Assembly: GCF_027922265.1 (NCBI RefSeq)
Contig: NZ_BSFI01000019.1
Coordinates: 1-64,000, forward strand
Direction: 5' to 3'
Length of the DNA stretch: 64,000 nt
From: Hansschlegelia plantiphila
GTDB taxonomy: Bacteria; Pseudomonadota; Alphaproteobacteria; Rhizobiales; Methylopilaceae
Part shown: positions 43,165-52,325 of the stretch, in pieces
Numbering within the stretch: position 1 is the first letter of the stretch
Layout: every line of letters begins with the position of its first letter
Notes under the pieces: model-generated
The model's database searches: none
The model's input: only the letters and a program-made list of their open reading frames with translations
Told to the model about the DNA's origin: nothing
Position numbers and translations under genes: made by a program

Positions 43165-45771
43165 TCAGAAGCGGGCGGCGAGGCTCGTGCGGATGGTGCG
43201 GCCGGGAGAGGGCACGATGCCGGCGGCGAGCGGGTCGAGATAGTATTTGTCGCCAACGTTCTCGACGCTGACGTCCAGCGATATGTCGTCGGTGAACTTG
43301 TAGCTGCCGAACAGGTCGACGATCGTGTTCTTCTTGTAGTAGGTCGGCGGGTTCACCGCGCCTGGAGCGATCTTGTAGCCGCCGAACCGCTCGCCGATGA
43401 TGTAGAGCCGGCCACCGAGGGTCAGTCGGCGGTCGAACAGGCGGACGCCGCCGGTGAGACTTGCGGTGTATTTGGGCGGCACGGTCATCACGCCGTAGTC
43501 GGTCGCGACAACGTTCAGGCCGCAGACGCCGTCGTTGCAGAACTTGACGTCGTCATAGCGCGTGAACGCCGCTTCGGCGAAGGCGAAGCCGGCGTCATAC
43601 TCCGCCGACAGTTCGAAACCCTTGAACTTCGCATGGTCGACGTTCGACCATGTGTAGTTGAAGGAGGCGTCCCGCGACCGGATGATGTAATTGTCATAGG
43701 TGTTGTCGAACCGGGCCGCCTTGACGCGAAGCCGGTCGCCTTCCCGAAAAACGGAATCGCGCAGGACGTTCGCGCCGAATTCGAAATTACGGGAGGTCTC
43801 GGGCTTCAGCTCGGCGCTGGCGAGGATGCCGCCGGCCCCGACCGAGGCGGTCTCCCTCAGGCTCGGCGGCCGCCAGCCTTCGACATAGGCGCCGAAGATC
43901 TGCAGACCATCGATCGGCGTCACGGTGACGGTGGCCGACGGGCTGACCCGGCCGCCGTCCACCTTGCTGGCGTAGTCCGCCGTGTCGCCCTTGCCTTCGG
44001 CCCAGAAGTGGTCGTAGCGCAGGCTTCCCGCGACGCTGAGCCAGTTCGTGAGGTCCAGCTTGGTCTGATCGAATACGCTCGCGAGGTCGCGGGTTCCGTT
44101 GGGGTTGAAGCTCATGGGCACTGTCGCCCAGGGATAGACCAGGATCATCTGGTCGCCGCTGGCGCGCTCGGCGACGAACTCCACGCCGTTCTTGGTCGTC
44201 AGCCGGCCGAACGGGGTGTCGAACACCGACGTGTTGGCCGCGTCGCCGCCATAGGTCCTGACATGGGTCTCGCCGCTCGAATTGGGATCCGAGGCCGCGA
44301 GCTGCCGGACCGCGTCGCTCTTCGAGCGCAGGTCGCTAGCCCACAGATGGGTCGTCACGTCGATGAGGCCGTCGCCCGCCGGCTTGTAGTTGTATTCGGA
44401 AGTGAAGGTGTTCGTCGTCGTCTTGCTGAGAGCGAGTTGGCTGGCAGGGATCACGAACGACGTGCCGAGAGCGAAGTTGAGTAGGGTTTCGTAGTTCTCG
44501 CCGTATTTGTTCTCGTAGCGGTTGTAGCCGAGCTTCAGCGAATGGCCGTCCCCCCATCGCACCGCGCCCTTGGCGAGGAACGACGTCACGTTCTGGGAGG
44601 TGTTGAGGACCTCCTCTCCCGGGCCGAACGGAGACAGCCGCCATTCATACGGCGCGCCGAGATTGCGGTCGTCCAGGAAGGTCGCCTTTCCCTTCTTGCC
44701 AGCGAAGTAGTTGCCGGACTGGCGGCGCGAGAAACCGGCGACGAAGTCGTAGGCCTCCTCGGTCACGCCCGCCGCGACGCTTCCCGACCATGCGTCGCCG
44801 TTGAAAAATCCGGGACCGCCGCCGCCGCGAATGTCCGTCGTGCCGGTAGAGGGCGGATTCCTGGTGTTGCTGCCGAGGCTGGTCTTCACCTTGGCGCCGT
44901 AAGTCTGGCCGGGCTTGACCACGTCCTGCGCCTCGATCGTGCGCAGGTTGACGACGCCGCCCATCGCGCCGACGCCGCCGGCGCCGCCGAACGGTCCTTT
45001 GGAGATGTCGACGCCGCCGATGAAGTCGGGGTCGACATAAACCTCGTTGCGGGCGCCGCGATAGCCCCGATAGGTGCCGCCGGTCTGGCGCGTGCCGTCG
45101 ACCATGACGTTGACGCGGTTCTGGCCCTGCAGGCCACGGATGTTGACGTCGATCGAGGCGCCGATGTGGTTGCCTGCGGAGATCACGCCGGGCGTCGACT
45201 TGAAGATGTCGCCGGCCGAGGTCGGGGGCGTGCGCCCGATCTGCTCGGCCGAGATATGGCTCGAGGAGCCGGGAGTCATGTAAGGCGCATCTGCCGCCGT
45301 GACGCCTCGAGCCGCGTTGACGTCGATAACGTCAAGCAGCAGCGACCCGTCGTCGGGAACGCCTGCGGCGCCGGCAGAAGCGGTCGGGATCAGGGCGGCG
45401 GCGTTCGGTCCGGTGAGCCTCGCGCTGACGCCCGTGCCGGCGAGCATCGTCCTGAGAGCGTCCGCCGGGCTCATGGTCCCGAACAGCGCCCGCGTCGTCT
45501 GGCCCGCGACGGCGCCGGAGGGGTAGCCCACCTGCCATCCCGTCGCCCGGACGAACGCGTCGATCGCGGAGCGCAGCGGTTGCGCAGGTATCGAGAAGGC
45601 GATCTGCCCGGTCGACGCGCCATTCGCCTGCTGAGCGTATACGGGCGAGGAGGCGACGCAAGCGCAGCCGATCACCGCGGTCGTGAACATCAGTGACGCA
45701 AGCCGCGCCCTGCAGAGTCTTGACCTCGCTAAAGGCCGACGTCGCACCGGCGCGCGCAATTGTCCTGTCAT
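43165..45771 (-). CDS. TonB-dependent heme receptor with N-terminal signalling (STN) domain (copy 1)
   Basis: 868-residue outer-membrane transducer. A signal peptide with cleavage near VYAQQA is followed by an STN domain (about residues 55-115), a TonB-box-like LLDVIDVNAARG, the plug (SAGDIFKSTPGV, INVRGLQG-like VNIRGLQGQNRV) and a beta-barrel ending in Phe (RTSLAARF). The barrel has WRPPSLRET, resembling the FRAP block of heme receptors. The preceding sigma/FecR genes and the following heme oxygenase support heme as ligand, by HasR-like cell-surface signalling. Confidence 0.88.
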   Translation of the reverse strand: MTGQLRAPVRRRPLARSRLCRARLASLMFTTAVIGCACVASSPVYAQQANGASTGQIAFSIPAQPLRSAIDAFVRATGWQVGYPSGAVAGQTTRALFGTMSPADALRTMLAGTGVSARLTGPNAAALIPTASAGAAGVPDDGSLLLDVIDVNAARGVTAADAPYMTPGSSSHISAEQIGRTPPTSAGDIFKSTPGVISAGNHIGASIDVNIRGLQGQNRVNVMVDGTRQTGGTYRGYRGARNEVYVDPDFIGGVDISKGPFGGAGGVGAMGGVVNLRTIEAQDVVKPGQTYGAKVKTSLGSNTRNPPSTGTTDIRGGGGPGFFNGDAWSGSVAAGVTEEAYDFVAGFSRRQSGNYFAGKKGKATFLDDRNLGAPYEWRLSPFGPGEEVLNTSQNVTSFLAKGAVRWGDGHSLKLGYNRYENKYGENYETLLNFALGTSFVIPASQLALSKTTTNTFTSEYNYKPAGDGLIDVTTHLWASDLRSKSDAVRQLAASDPNSSGETHVRTYGGDAANTSVFDTPFGRLTTKNGVEFVAERASGDQMILVYPWATVPMSFNPNGTRDLASVFDQTKLDLTNWLSVAGSLRYDHFWAEGKGDTADYASKVDGGRVSPSATVTVTPIDGLQIFGAYVEGWRPPSLRETASVGAGGILASAELKPETSRNFEFGANVLRDSVFREGDRLRVKAARFDNTYDNYIIRSRDASFNYTWSNVDHAKFKGFELSAEYDAGFAFAEAAFTRYDDVKFCNDGVCGLNVVATDYGVMTVPPKYTASLTGGVRLFDRRLTLGGRLYIIGERFGGYKIAPGAVNPPTYYKKNTIVDLFGSYKFTDDISLDVSVENVGDKYYLDPLAAGIVPSPGRTIRTSLAARF

Positions 45772-45799
45772 TTTCGGAGTCCCCCAACGCCTGTCCGTT

Positions 45800-45839
45800 C
45801 GAGGGCGCCGTCGACCTCAAATTTCGAACGGCGCCCTCG
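45800..45839 (-). terminator. Hairpin between FecR and TonB receptor genes
   Basis: A perfect 12-base stem CGAGGGCGCCGT / ACGGCGCCCTCG with a 16-base loop lies in the 128-base gap. No U tract follows on the minus strand. It may attenuate read-through from sigma/FecR into the receptor, or be an mRNA-processing element. Confidence 0.5.
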
Positions 45840-45899
45840 GAGACCTGACGCGCGGGGCGGCGCGGACTCACAAAAAAAGTCAGGGAGACTTCGGCCGGA

Positions 45900-46916
45900 C
45901 TATCGCAGGACGATCACGCCTCCCGGCAGGCGCGTCATCGTGGCCCCCGCGGCTTCCGCAAGGTTTTGGATCGCGCCTTCCGGATCATCGAGCCTGTAGT
46001 TGCCGCTTACGGCGATTCCGCGGAGCCGCGGGTCCATGATGAGGATCGCGCCGTCGTAGTAGCGACGCAGGATTCCGATCGCCTTCGAGAACGGCTTCTC
46101 GTAGAAGACGATGCGTCCCTCAGTCCATCCGAAGGCTTCGGCGGGATCGACCCGCGTGACGCTCGACAGCGCAGCATCTGTCGCCGTCACCATGTCTCCC
46201 GGAGACAGTTCGGCAGTGTCGCGCCGATCCGGCAGACGCGAGACCTCGACGCGCCCATAGTCTAGCGCGATAACGTCTTCGGCGGCGTCGGCATGCACGG
46301 CGAAGGCGGTGCCCTTGACCTCCACCTCGCTGAAGCGGCTGGTCACCCGGAACGGATGAGCCGCATCCGGGATGACCTCGAAGAAGGCCTCGCCATCGAG
46401 CAGCCGGACGCCCCGTCGCCCGCCCTCGAAGTCGAGCGCTGCGGCCGATGACGCATTCAGCGTCATGCGCGAACCATCCGGCAGCGTGATTTTGCGCTGG
46501 TCGCCGGCCGCGGTCACATAATCCGCTGTCCAGCGCCGCATGAGCGAAGGCGCGTACTCAAGCCCGGTCGCCAGCAACAGCGCCGCGGCCGCCGCCAAGC
46601 CGGCCACCCCCCAGCTTATCTTTCTGGACGACTTGGGCTGAAGCGGCACGACGTTTGAGCCAGGCGCGGCGGCGGCCGCGAGCGTCGCCTCACGCAGTTC
46701 CGGCATGGCGAGCATATCGTCCAATCGCGCGAAAGCGGCGGCGTTGCGCGGGTCGCTCGCCAGCCACGCCTCGAAGGAGGCGGTCTCTGCCGGATCGCTG
46801 TCGCCGGCTTTGAAACGAAGCCGCCATTCGAGCGCCTGATCAGTGACAGGCTCCTGATGGACGTATCCGCCCCGACCGTTCTGTTCGCTCGCCGTCTCGT
46901 TTCCCACTGAGGCCAT
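45900..46916 (-). CDS. FecR family anti-sigma factor / signal transducer (copy 1)
   Basis: 338 residues. The N-terminal cytoplasmic anti-sigma domain has QALEWRLRFKAGD and FEAWLASDPRNAAAF. One transmembrane segment follows near residues 100-120 (VAGLAAAAALLLATGLEYAP). The periplasmic FecR domain carries LPDGSRMTLNASSAAAL and FEVIPDAAHPFRV, and a C-terminal STN-like part contacts the receptor. The start is unsure: 46916 is conservative, and 46943 would add nine residues. It sits directly between its sigma factor and receptor genes. Confidence 0.87.
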   Translation of the reverse strand: MASVGNETASEQNGRGGYVHQEPVTDQALEWRLRFKAGDSDPAETASFEAWLASDPRNAAAFARLDDMLAMPELREATLAAAAAPGSNVVPLQPKSSRKISWGVAGLAAAAALLLATGLEYAPSLMRRWTADYVTAAGDQRKITLPDGSRMTLNASSAAALDFEGGRRGVRLLDGEAFFEVIPDAAHPFRVTSRFSEVEVKGTAFAVHADAAEDVIALDYGRVEVSRLPDRRDTAELSPGDMVTATDAALSSVTRVDPAEAFGWTEGRIVFYEKPFSKAIGILRRYYDGAILIMDPRLRGIAVSGNYRLDDPEGAIQNLAEAAGATMTRLPGGVIVLR

Positions 46917-47055
46917 CCGCAGGTCGCCGTTGCGCGCGTCCATGACATAAGACGCGCGGCGCGCCACGCTCTCACAAAAATGCGGGCGAACCGCTGGCCG
47001 AAGGCGCTGATCCCAGTCGGGATCGCACGTGTCCGGCAACTCCGCAATCGTAACG

Positions 47056-47571
47056 TTAGGTCCGCTCGTTTCGGTTGAGCGCGTCCAAGCAATGGCCCAT
47101 CGCCATCTTCATATCGTTGAAGACGGTGTTAGCCGAGACGCCGAGATGGGCGGCGATCTGGGTGTAGGTCCATCCGTCGATGCGGTTGAGCGTCCAGACC
47201 CGCCGAGCCCGTTCCGGCAAGCCGGCGAGGGCTGTCTCGAAACAGCGGAAGCGTTCGCGCTGGATCACGGTCTCCTCCAACGAGGGACCGTCGGCCGGAA
47301 TGTTTTCTAGGTCGGAGGCCGGGACGTCAGGCCGTTCGACTCGCTCGCGGATCGAGCGCCTGCGGACGTGATCGAGAGCAAGGTTCCGCGCGGTCTGATG
47401 AAGGAAGGCCTCGATATGCTCGATCGGCCCGGACTCCATCGCCCTACGGGCGCGCAGGTAGCTTTCTTGAGCGACGTCCTCCGCCGCCTGCGTGTCGCGG
47501 ACGATCCGCATTACGCTCCCCATGAGAGAGCGGCGCTGGGAGAGATAGGCGGCGGTCAGCGTGGCGGGCAT
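47056..47571 (-). CDS. ECF sigma factor, FecI-like (copy 1)
   Basis: 171 residues, close to FecI in length. Region 2 contains VRDTQAAEDVAQESYLRA, and region 4 contains LPERARRVWTLNRIDGWTYTQIAAHLGVSANTV. The frame is open further upstream, but the ATG at 47571 (MPATLTAAYLSQRR) starts the sigma fold. It should direct transcription of the downstream heme receptor when heme binds. An Irr-box-like sequence is 150 bases upstream. Confidence 0.88.
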   Translation of the reverse strand: MPATLTAAYLSQRRSLMGSVMRIVRDTQAAEDVAQESYLRARRAMESGPIEHIEAFLHQTARNLALDHVRRRSIRERVERPDVPASDLENIPADGPSLEETVIQRERFRCFETALAGLPERARRVWTLNRIDGWTYTQIAAHLGVSANTVFNDMKMAMGHCLDALNRNERT

Positions 47572-47721
47572 GGAGCGACGCCCGTAGCGATCGAACTTTG
47601 GGCTATCGTTGGTTCGACCGAGCTGTGCATCGCCCGCGCCAGTTCCTGATAAAGTCCGGCCAGAAGCGGCAAGACGGCGATGTGAAATAGACTGAGAGTT
47701 ATTGTCTAGCAATAACAATAA

Positions 47722-47738
47722 TTTAGAATTACTATAAA
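47722..47738. promoter_or_regulatory. Irr (ICE)-like iron-control box
   Basis: TTTAGAA-TTA-CTATAAA matches 12 of 14 defined positions of the rhizobial ICE motif TTTAGAA-N3-TTCTAAA. It lies in an AT-rich patch of the gap upstream of the FecI-like gene, where an iron-responsive promoter is expected. Confidence 0.45.
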
Positions 47739-47813
47739 TCTACTTTAATTTCAGTATCAAATTTGGGGCGACTGCCGCCGCCGTATCCTGGTTGCGTCGA
47801 TCCTTGATCAAAC

Positions 47814-48560
47814 CTAGTCCAGACCGACCTTGCCCTGCGCCCAATAGGCTTTGGTCTTCACTCGTGAGGATCGGACGTCGGCGGCTTTCAAGGTCCGGCT
47901 TATGCGCTGGATCGACGACGCTTTTCCCGTCAGGACGAAATGCGCGCCGCCTGCGGCAAAGCGCAACGCTTCGGCTTCGGCGGCGGCGAGATGAGCATCG
48001 TCGGCGATGCGCTGAATCAACACAGCTTGCCCGAGGCCGAGCGCCTCCAGCACCGGCCGCGACTCCGCGACGTCCGACACCTCGAACACGTGGATGGCAT
48101 CGGCGCCTCTCGGGAGACAACAAAGCGCCGCCGCCAGGCCGAACGACGTCTCATCGCCGAACAAAACGACTGGCGATTCCACGTCCGAGAGATCGATTGA
48201 GCGGCGCGGACCAAAGAACTGGCATGTGTCGCCTTCGCTCAGGCCGCTGGCCCATCGGCTGCCAGGACCGTCGCCATGCGCGAATGTGAGTATTTGTGTC
48301 CTGCCCCCTTCGATGTCCCATTCAATCGGCGTGTAGGTTCGCGCGACGAACGCCGAGCCCATCGCGATCTGGATTTTCAGTCCGGGCGTCCATGCCACGC
48401 CCTCCAGGGCCGAGCCTTCAAGCGTAATCAGCCGGAAGCGATCGGTCAGACGCTTGGTCGCGACCACGGTCGCCCGCTTCATCAGCAAGCCCAGCAGCGC
48501 CCTGCTCAGCCGACCAGCGACTTTGTCCGAGCGATGCTTGGACGAGTCCACCGGGAGCAT
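47814..48560 (-). CDS. Siderophore-interacting protein (FAD-dependent ferric reductase)
   Basis: 248-residue SIP-family flavoprotein that reduces ferric siderophore iron in the cytoplasm. The FAD-binding barrel has RTYTPIEWD, the following strand block is GDTCQFFGPRRS, and the SIP C-terminal domain has LFGDETSFGLAAAL and ends KAYWAQGKVGLD. It starts exactly one base after the methyltransferase stop, so the pair is cotranscribed. It sits just upstream of the heme signalling module. Confidence 0.88.
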   Translation of the reverse strand: MLPVDSSKHRSDKVAGRLSRALLGLLMKRATVVATKRLTDRFRLITLEGSALEGVAWTPGLKIQIAMGSAFVARTYTPIEWDIEGGRTQILTFAHGDGPGSRWASGLSEGDTCQFFGPRRSIDLSDVESPVVLFGDETSFGLAAALCCLPRGADAIHVFEVSDVAESRPVLEALGLGQAVLIQRIADDAHLAAAEAEALRFAAGGAHFVLTGKASSIQRISRTLKAADVRSSRVKTKAYWAQGKVGLD

Positions 48561-49256
48561 TCAGGCGGTCCTCACGCTGAATTCGTTGCCACGACCCTCG
48601 TCGATCGGGAGCGGATGCGAGACGTATCCGTTCGCAGGATTGCGGACATATTCCAGGTATTCCGGGTCGAACGCGTTCTCCCCGAGGACCGCGGCGCCTG
48701 CCGTCAACCGCGCTTCGAGCAGCTTGAGGACCGGCAAGTAAAGCGACCACGCGCCGTCGATCAGCAGCAGATCGATATCGCTTCCGGTTTCCGCGAGCGT
48801 CTCCAACGCATCGCCTTGCCGGATGTCCACGAGATCGGCGAGGCCCGCCGCTTCGATGTTGGCGCGCGCCCGCGCCACCTTGCTGGATTCGAGCTCAGAG
48901 CCAATGAGCTGGCCGCCGCCGTTGTCGCGCAGCGCCGCCGCGAGATAGATCGTAGACACGCCCATCGACGTGCCGAACTCGACAATGCGCTTCGCCTTGG
49001 CGCTTCGCGCGATCGAATAGAGAAACCGTCCATAGGCCGGCGAGACGGCTAGGAAATGATCGGCGTGGCCTCGGTATGTCGTCCGATAATCCCCCCGTTC
49101 CGCTATCATCCATCTGGCTGCAGTTTGCTCGATCGTCTCTCCGGATTCCGCGATCTCCGCCATGACCTTGGCGATGAAGTGGAGGTCGGCGGCCTCGGCG
49201 TCCCGGTGAAGCGTGTTCAGCGTCTTGAAGACGCGCTCGCTGCTCAAAGAATTCAC
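48561..49256 (-). CDS. Class I SAM-dependent O-methyltransferase-like protein
   Basis: 231 residues. Motif I IVEFGTSMGVSTIYLAAAL is near residue 90, an acidic SELESSK stretch follows, and DLLLIDGAWSLY lies in motif III; this matches O-methyltransferase family 3-like proteins. GTG 49256 follows AAAGGAAC with good spacing and gives a normal length. An upstream ATG at 49334 in the same frame is the alternative. Cotranscription with a siderophore reductase suggests modification of an iron chelator (inference). It is divergent from an AraC regulator. Confidence 0.78.
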   Translation of the reverse strand: MNSLSSERVFKTLNTLHRDAEAADLHFIAKVMAEIAESGETIEQTAARWMIAERGDYRTTYRGHADHFLAVSPAYGRFLYSIARSAKAKRIVEFGTSMGVSTIYLAAALRDNGGGQLIGSELESSKVARARANIEAAGLADLVDIRQGDALETLAETGSDIDLLLIDGAWSLYLPVLKLLEARLTAGAAVLGENAFDPEYLEYVRNPANGYVSHPLPIDEGRGNEFSVRTA

Positions 49257-49376
49257 GAGAGTTCCTTTCCCGACGCCGAGCGGCCTCGACTGATCCGCGA
49301 GGACGGTGTAGCGGGGAGGGGGCGCTGGCGTCATTCCGAAGACCGGACTGCTTGTTATTCATTTGCGCCAAACGAA

Positions 49377-50207
49377 ATGGAGGGTCTGCGGATTCCCATT
49401 CTGACTGACACGTCGCATTCGTCGGAATGGGTCGAGCCGGACGAGGTGGCGCGGCCGGTGGTCGCCTATGGCGTCGCATCCGATGAAATCGGTGCGTTCG
49501 AGCTGGACATGCACCGCCACGCCAAAGGCCAAATGCTGCTTGTGCAGCGCGGTGCGCTGAGTATCAAAGTCGAGGGCGGCCTTTGGATCGTCCCGCCGCG
49601 CAGCGCCATCTGGGTGCCCTGCAATGCGCTCCACGCCATCAAAGTCACCGGCGCGCTTGAGGGCTACAGCGCATTCATCGCTCCTGACGTCGACGCGCGC
49701 CTGCCCCAGGCCTGCTGCACCGTCTCGGTGACGCCCCTGCTGAGAGAACTGCTGGTCCGCGCTGCTCACCTGCCTTTGCTCTATGACGAAGGCGGCGCGA
49801 ACTCACGGATGATCGCGGTGCTGCTCGACGAGATTGCCGCCGCCAAGGTCGAAGACTTGCATTTACCTATGCCGACCGACGCGCGCCTGCGTGCGATGGC
49901 CGATCTCATGATGGCCGTACCGTCGGATCGCAGCACGCTGGAGAGTTGGGCGAAGCGGGTGGGTTTGAGCGAACGCACGCTCGTGCGTTTGATCAGGCGT
50001 GAGACAGGAATGAGCTTCGGACGATGGCGCCAGCAGCTAGGGATCATCCTCGCTGTTCAGTGGTTGGCTGACAGCTCCTCGATCCAGCAGGTCGCCGCCG
50101 ACCTCGGCTACGAGAGTGCGCCCAGCTTCGTGACCATGTTCCGCAAGACGCTTGGAGCCCCGCCGGGCCGCTATATGGCGGAACGGCATTTCGCCCGACG
50201 GCTGTAG
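49377..50207 (+). CDS. AraC family transcriptional regulator
   Basis: 276 residues. The N-terminal cupin domain has FELDMHRHAKGQMLLVQRG and WIVPPRSAIWVP. The C-terminal double helix-turn-helix has WAKRVGLSERTLVRLIRRETGMSFGRWRQQ and IQQVAADLGYESAPSFVTMFRKTLG. ATG 49377 is the first codon of the domain. It diverges from the methyltransferase/SIP genes across a 120-base gap and may regulate them. Confidence 0.88.
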   Translation: MEGLRIPILTDTSHSSEWVEPDEVARPVVAYGVASDEIGAFELDMHRHAKGQMLLVQRGALSIKVEGGLWIVPPRSAIWVPCNALHAIKVTGALEGYSAFIAPDVDARLPQACCTVSVTPLLRELLVRAAHLPLLYDEGGANSRMIAVLLDEIAAAKVEDLHLPMPTDARLRAMADLMMAVPSDRSTLESWAKRVGLSERTLVRLIRRETGMSFGRWRQQLGIILAVQWLADSSSIQQVAADLGYESAPSFVTMFRKTLGAPPGRYMAERHFARRL

Positions 50208-50312
50208 CGCAGACCTGATCATCTGCGCAAAGGCGACCACCGGACGTCCGTCTCCATCCGAAGCGGAGGGACGATTTTCTTCCAATGTCGCTTCAAGGGA
50301 AGGGGCGTCGGC
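50208..50312. terminator. Convergent gap with hairpins
   Basis: A 7-base stem GCGCAGA/TCTGCGC (50207-50213, 50222-50228) overlaps the AraC stop, and an imperfect hairpin ending in ATTTTCTT lies at about 50246-50280. Together they may terminate the AraC transcript between two convergent genes. Confidence 0.35.
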
Positions 50313-51212
50313 CTATGCCGCGGCCCGCTGATAATCCATCTTTTTGAGATCGGCGATCAGCCCCGGCCCGGTCGGCGACCACCCGAGCCATTCGCGCGTC
50401 TTCACGCTCGACGCCGGCATGTCCAGGCCGGCGAACATCGCGAACCATCCAAAATGCCCCGGCGCTTGTTCAGGAGAGATGGAGACTGTGGGCAGGTTCA
50501 GTCCGGCGCCCACCGTTTCCGCGATCTCGCGAGCCTGGAGACCCTCTTCGGCGACGGCATGATACCGCGCGCCCGCTCGACCCTTCTCGAGCGCCAAGGC
50601 ATAGAGCTTCGCGACGTCGAGAACGTGCGCAGCCGGCCACCGGTTAAGGCCGCCGCCGACATATGCGACGACGCCCTTCTCGCGCGAGATTGCGATAAAC
50701 GGAGTGATGAGCCCCTGTCTCACCGTGTCGTGGACCTGCGGAAGCCGTACGACCGAGACGTTCACCCCCGCCTCCAGCATCGCAGCGCCCGCCAATTCGG
50801 ATGCGATGCGCGGGTTCGGGTGATCCAGATTGAAGACGTCCTCGGTCGCCGGCTCGCCGGGCCTTGCGCCGCCCATTCCTGTTCCGGACGTGATGATCAG
50901 CGGTCGATTGGAGCCCTTGAGCTCAGAACCCAACGCTTCGATGACCCTTCTGTCCTTCTCGCAATTCGCTACGAAGTTCGTGAAATCATGGTCGAAGGCG
51001 GTGTGTATCACAGCGTCCGCCCGGGCCGCTCCCCCGCGCAGACTCCCGGCGTCCTCCAGAGTTCCGCGATAGGCGTCCGCGCCGGCTGCGGCCAGCGATT
51101 GCGCGCCGGCGTCGGATCGCGTCAGGCCAAGGACCTCGTGCCCGGCTTGGAGCAGCTCGGGGATGATGCGGGATCCGATGAAGCCCGTCGCGCCCGTCAG
51201 GAAGATTCGCAT
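50313..51212 (-). CDS. NAD(P)-dependent epimerase/reductase (SDR superfamily, atypical)
   Basis: 299 residues. It opens MRIFLTGATGFIGSRIIPELL, with the Rossmann GXXGXXG motif of extended SDRs, followed by VIHTAFDHDF and LIITSGTGMGG. The classical YxxxK is not obvious, so catalysis may be atypical. It is divergent from an MmyB-type regulator; this gene pair is frequent in bacteria and the regulator probably controls it. Confidence 0.85.
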   Translation of the reverse strand: MRIFLTGATGFIGSRIIPELLQAGHEVLGLTRSDAGAQSLAAAGADAYRGTLEDAGSLRGGAARADAVIHTAFDHDFTNFVANCEKDRRVIEALGSELKGSNRPLIITSGTGMGGARPGEPATEDVFNLDHPNPRIASELAGAAMLEAGVNVSVVRLPQVHDTVRQGLITPFIAISREKGVVAYVGGGLNRWPAAHVLDVAKLYALALEKGRAGARYHAVAEEGLQAREIAETVGAGLNLPTVSISPEQAPGHFGWFAMFAGLDMPASSVKTREWLGWSPTGPGLIADLKKMDYQRAAA

Positions 51213-51221
51213 GGAATGGGT

Positions 51222-51295
51222 CTCCGGTATTGTCCGGAGGGGAAGGTCGGTCTAAACAGAGTCCTATTAAAGTAGTGATGTTATCGTAGTATAAC
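51222..51295. promoter_or_regulatory. Two dyads in the epimerase/regulator divergent promoter
   Basis: CTCCGG-TATTGT-CCGGAG (51222-51239) lies just before the epimerase start, and GTTAT-CGTAGT-ATAAC (51280-51295) just before the regulator start. Both are perfect inverted repeats in a 99-base gap, so either could be the operator of the adjacent regulator. Confidence 0.4.
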
Positions 51296-51311
51296 CGCTA
51301 ACAGGATCGAT

Positions 51312-52148
51312 ATGGCGGTCGAGACTGGCAACGCGCTCGGCGGCTTTCTGCGCGATCGACGCATGAAGCTCGACCCCGCCGCGTTCGGCTTCAAGGTCGG
51401 GCGGCGCCGTACGCCCGGGCTGCGGCGGGAAGAGGTGGCGCAACGCTCGAACATCAGCCCGACCTGGTACACCTGGCTGGAACAGGGGCGGGGCGGCGCG
51501 CCTTCCGCGGACGTCCTCAATCGCATCGCGACGGGGCTGATGCTGACGGAGCCCGAGCGCGAGCACCTCTTCATCCTGGGGCTTGGACGTCCGCCCGAGG
51601 CCCGCTATCGGCACGTTGACGCGGTGACCCCCCGGCTGCAGCGCGTGCTGGACGCGCTGCCGAACAGCCTAGCGATCATCAAGACCGCGACCTGGGACGT
51701 CATCGCCTGGAATCGGGCGGCCGCGACCGTTCTGACCGACTATTCCAAGATTCCCCGAGAACAGCGCAACATCCTGCGCATCATGTTCTCCAACGCGCGG
51801 GTGCGGGCGGCGCAGGACGATTGGAGAAGCGTCGCACGGTTCGTCGTCGCGGCGTTCAGGGCGGACGCCGCGCGGGCCGGCGCCGGCGCCGAGATCGCCC
51901 AGCTCGTTGAAGAGCTTTCCCGGACCAGTCCGGAGTTCAAGGAGCTCTGGCAGGAGAACGACGTCGCCGGCCACGGCGATGGCCTGAAACGCATTCGACA
52001 TCCGGAGATCGGGCTGATCGAGCTCGAGTTCTCCAATTTCGCCGTCGATGGCCGTCCTGATCTCGGGATGATCGTCTACAATCCGGCGACGCAGGAGACG
52101 GCCGAGCGGATCAGGTCGTTCATCGCCTCCCGCGCGGCGCTACGCTGA
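51312..52148 (+). CDS. XRE family regulator with MmyB-like ligand domain
   Basis: 278 residues. The N-terminal helix-turn-helix has RRTPGLRREEVAQRSNISPTWYTWLEQGR (about residues 33-62). The rest is the PAS-like MmyB domain, which carries ATWDVIAWNRAAATVL and ends with FSNFAVDGRPDLGMIVYNP. It is divergent from the epimerase gene, its likely target. Confidence 0.88.
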   Translation: MAVETGNALGGFLRDRRMKLDPAAFGFKVGRRRTPGLRREEVAQRSNISPTWYTWLEQGRGGAPSADVLNRIATGLMLTEPEREHLFILGLGRPPEARYRHVDAVTPRLQRVLDALPNSLAIIKTATWDVIAWNRAAATVLTDYSKIPREQRNILRIMFSNARVRAAQDDWRSVARFVVAAFRADAARAGAGAEIAQLVEELSRTSPEFKELWQENDVAGHGDGLKRIRHPEIGLIELEFSNFAVDGRPDLGMIVYNPATQETAERIRSFIASRAALR

Positions 52149-52325
52149 TCTGCAAGCGCCAAGATGGATCGAGGCGGCCGATATATGCGCACAGCGTGTC
52201 GGGCGCGGACGTCCGAATAGGCCTCGATCCCCTCTGACGTTCGGGAGCGTTCCGAGAAGCGCTTCCGGGCGCAAGTTCGCGGGGATTTGGCGTCCGCCAA
52301 GTCCGCGGGCGTTCCGAGCGTCTGC

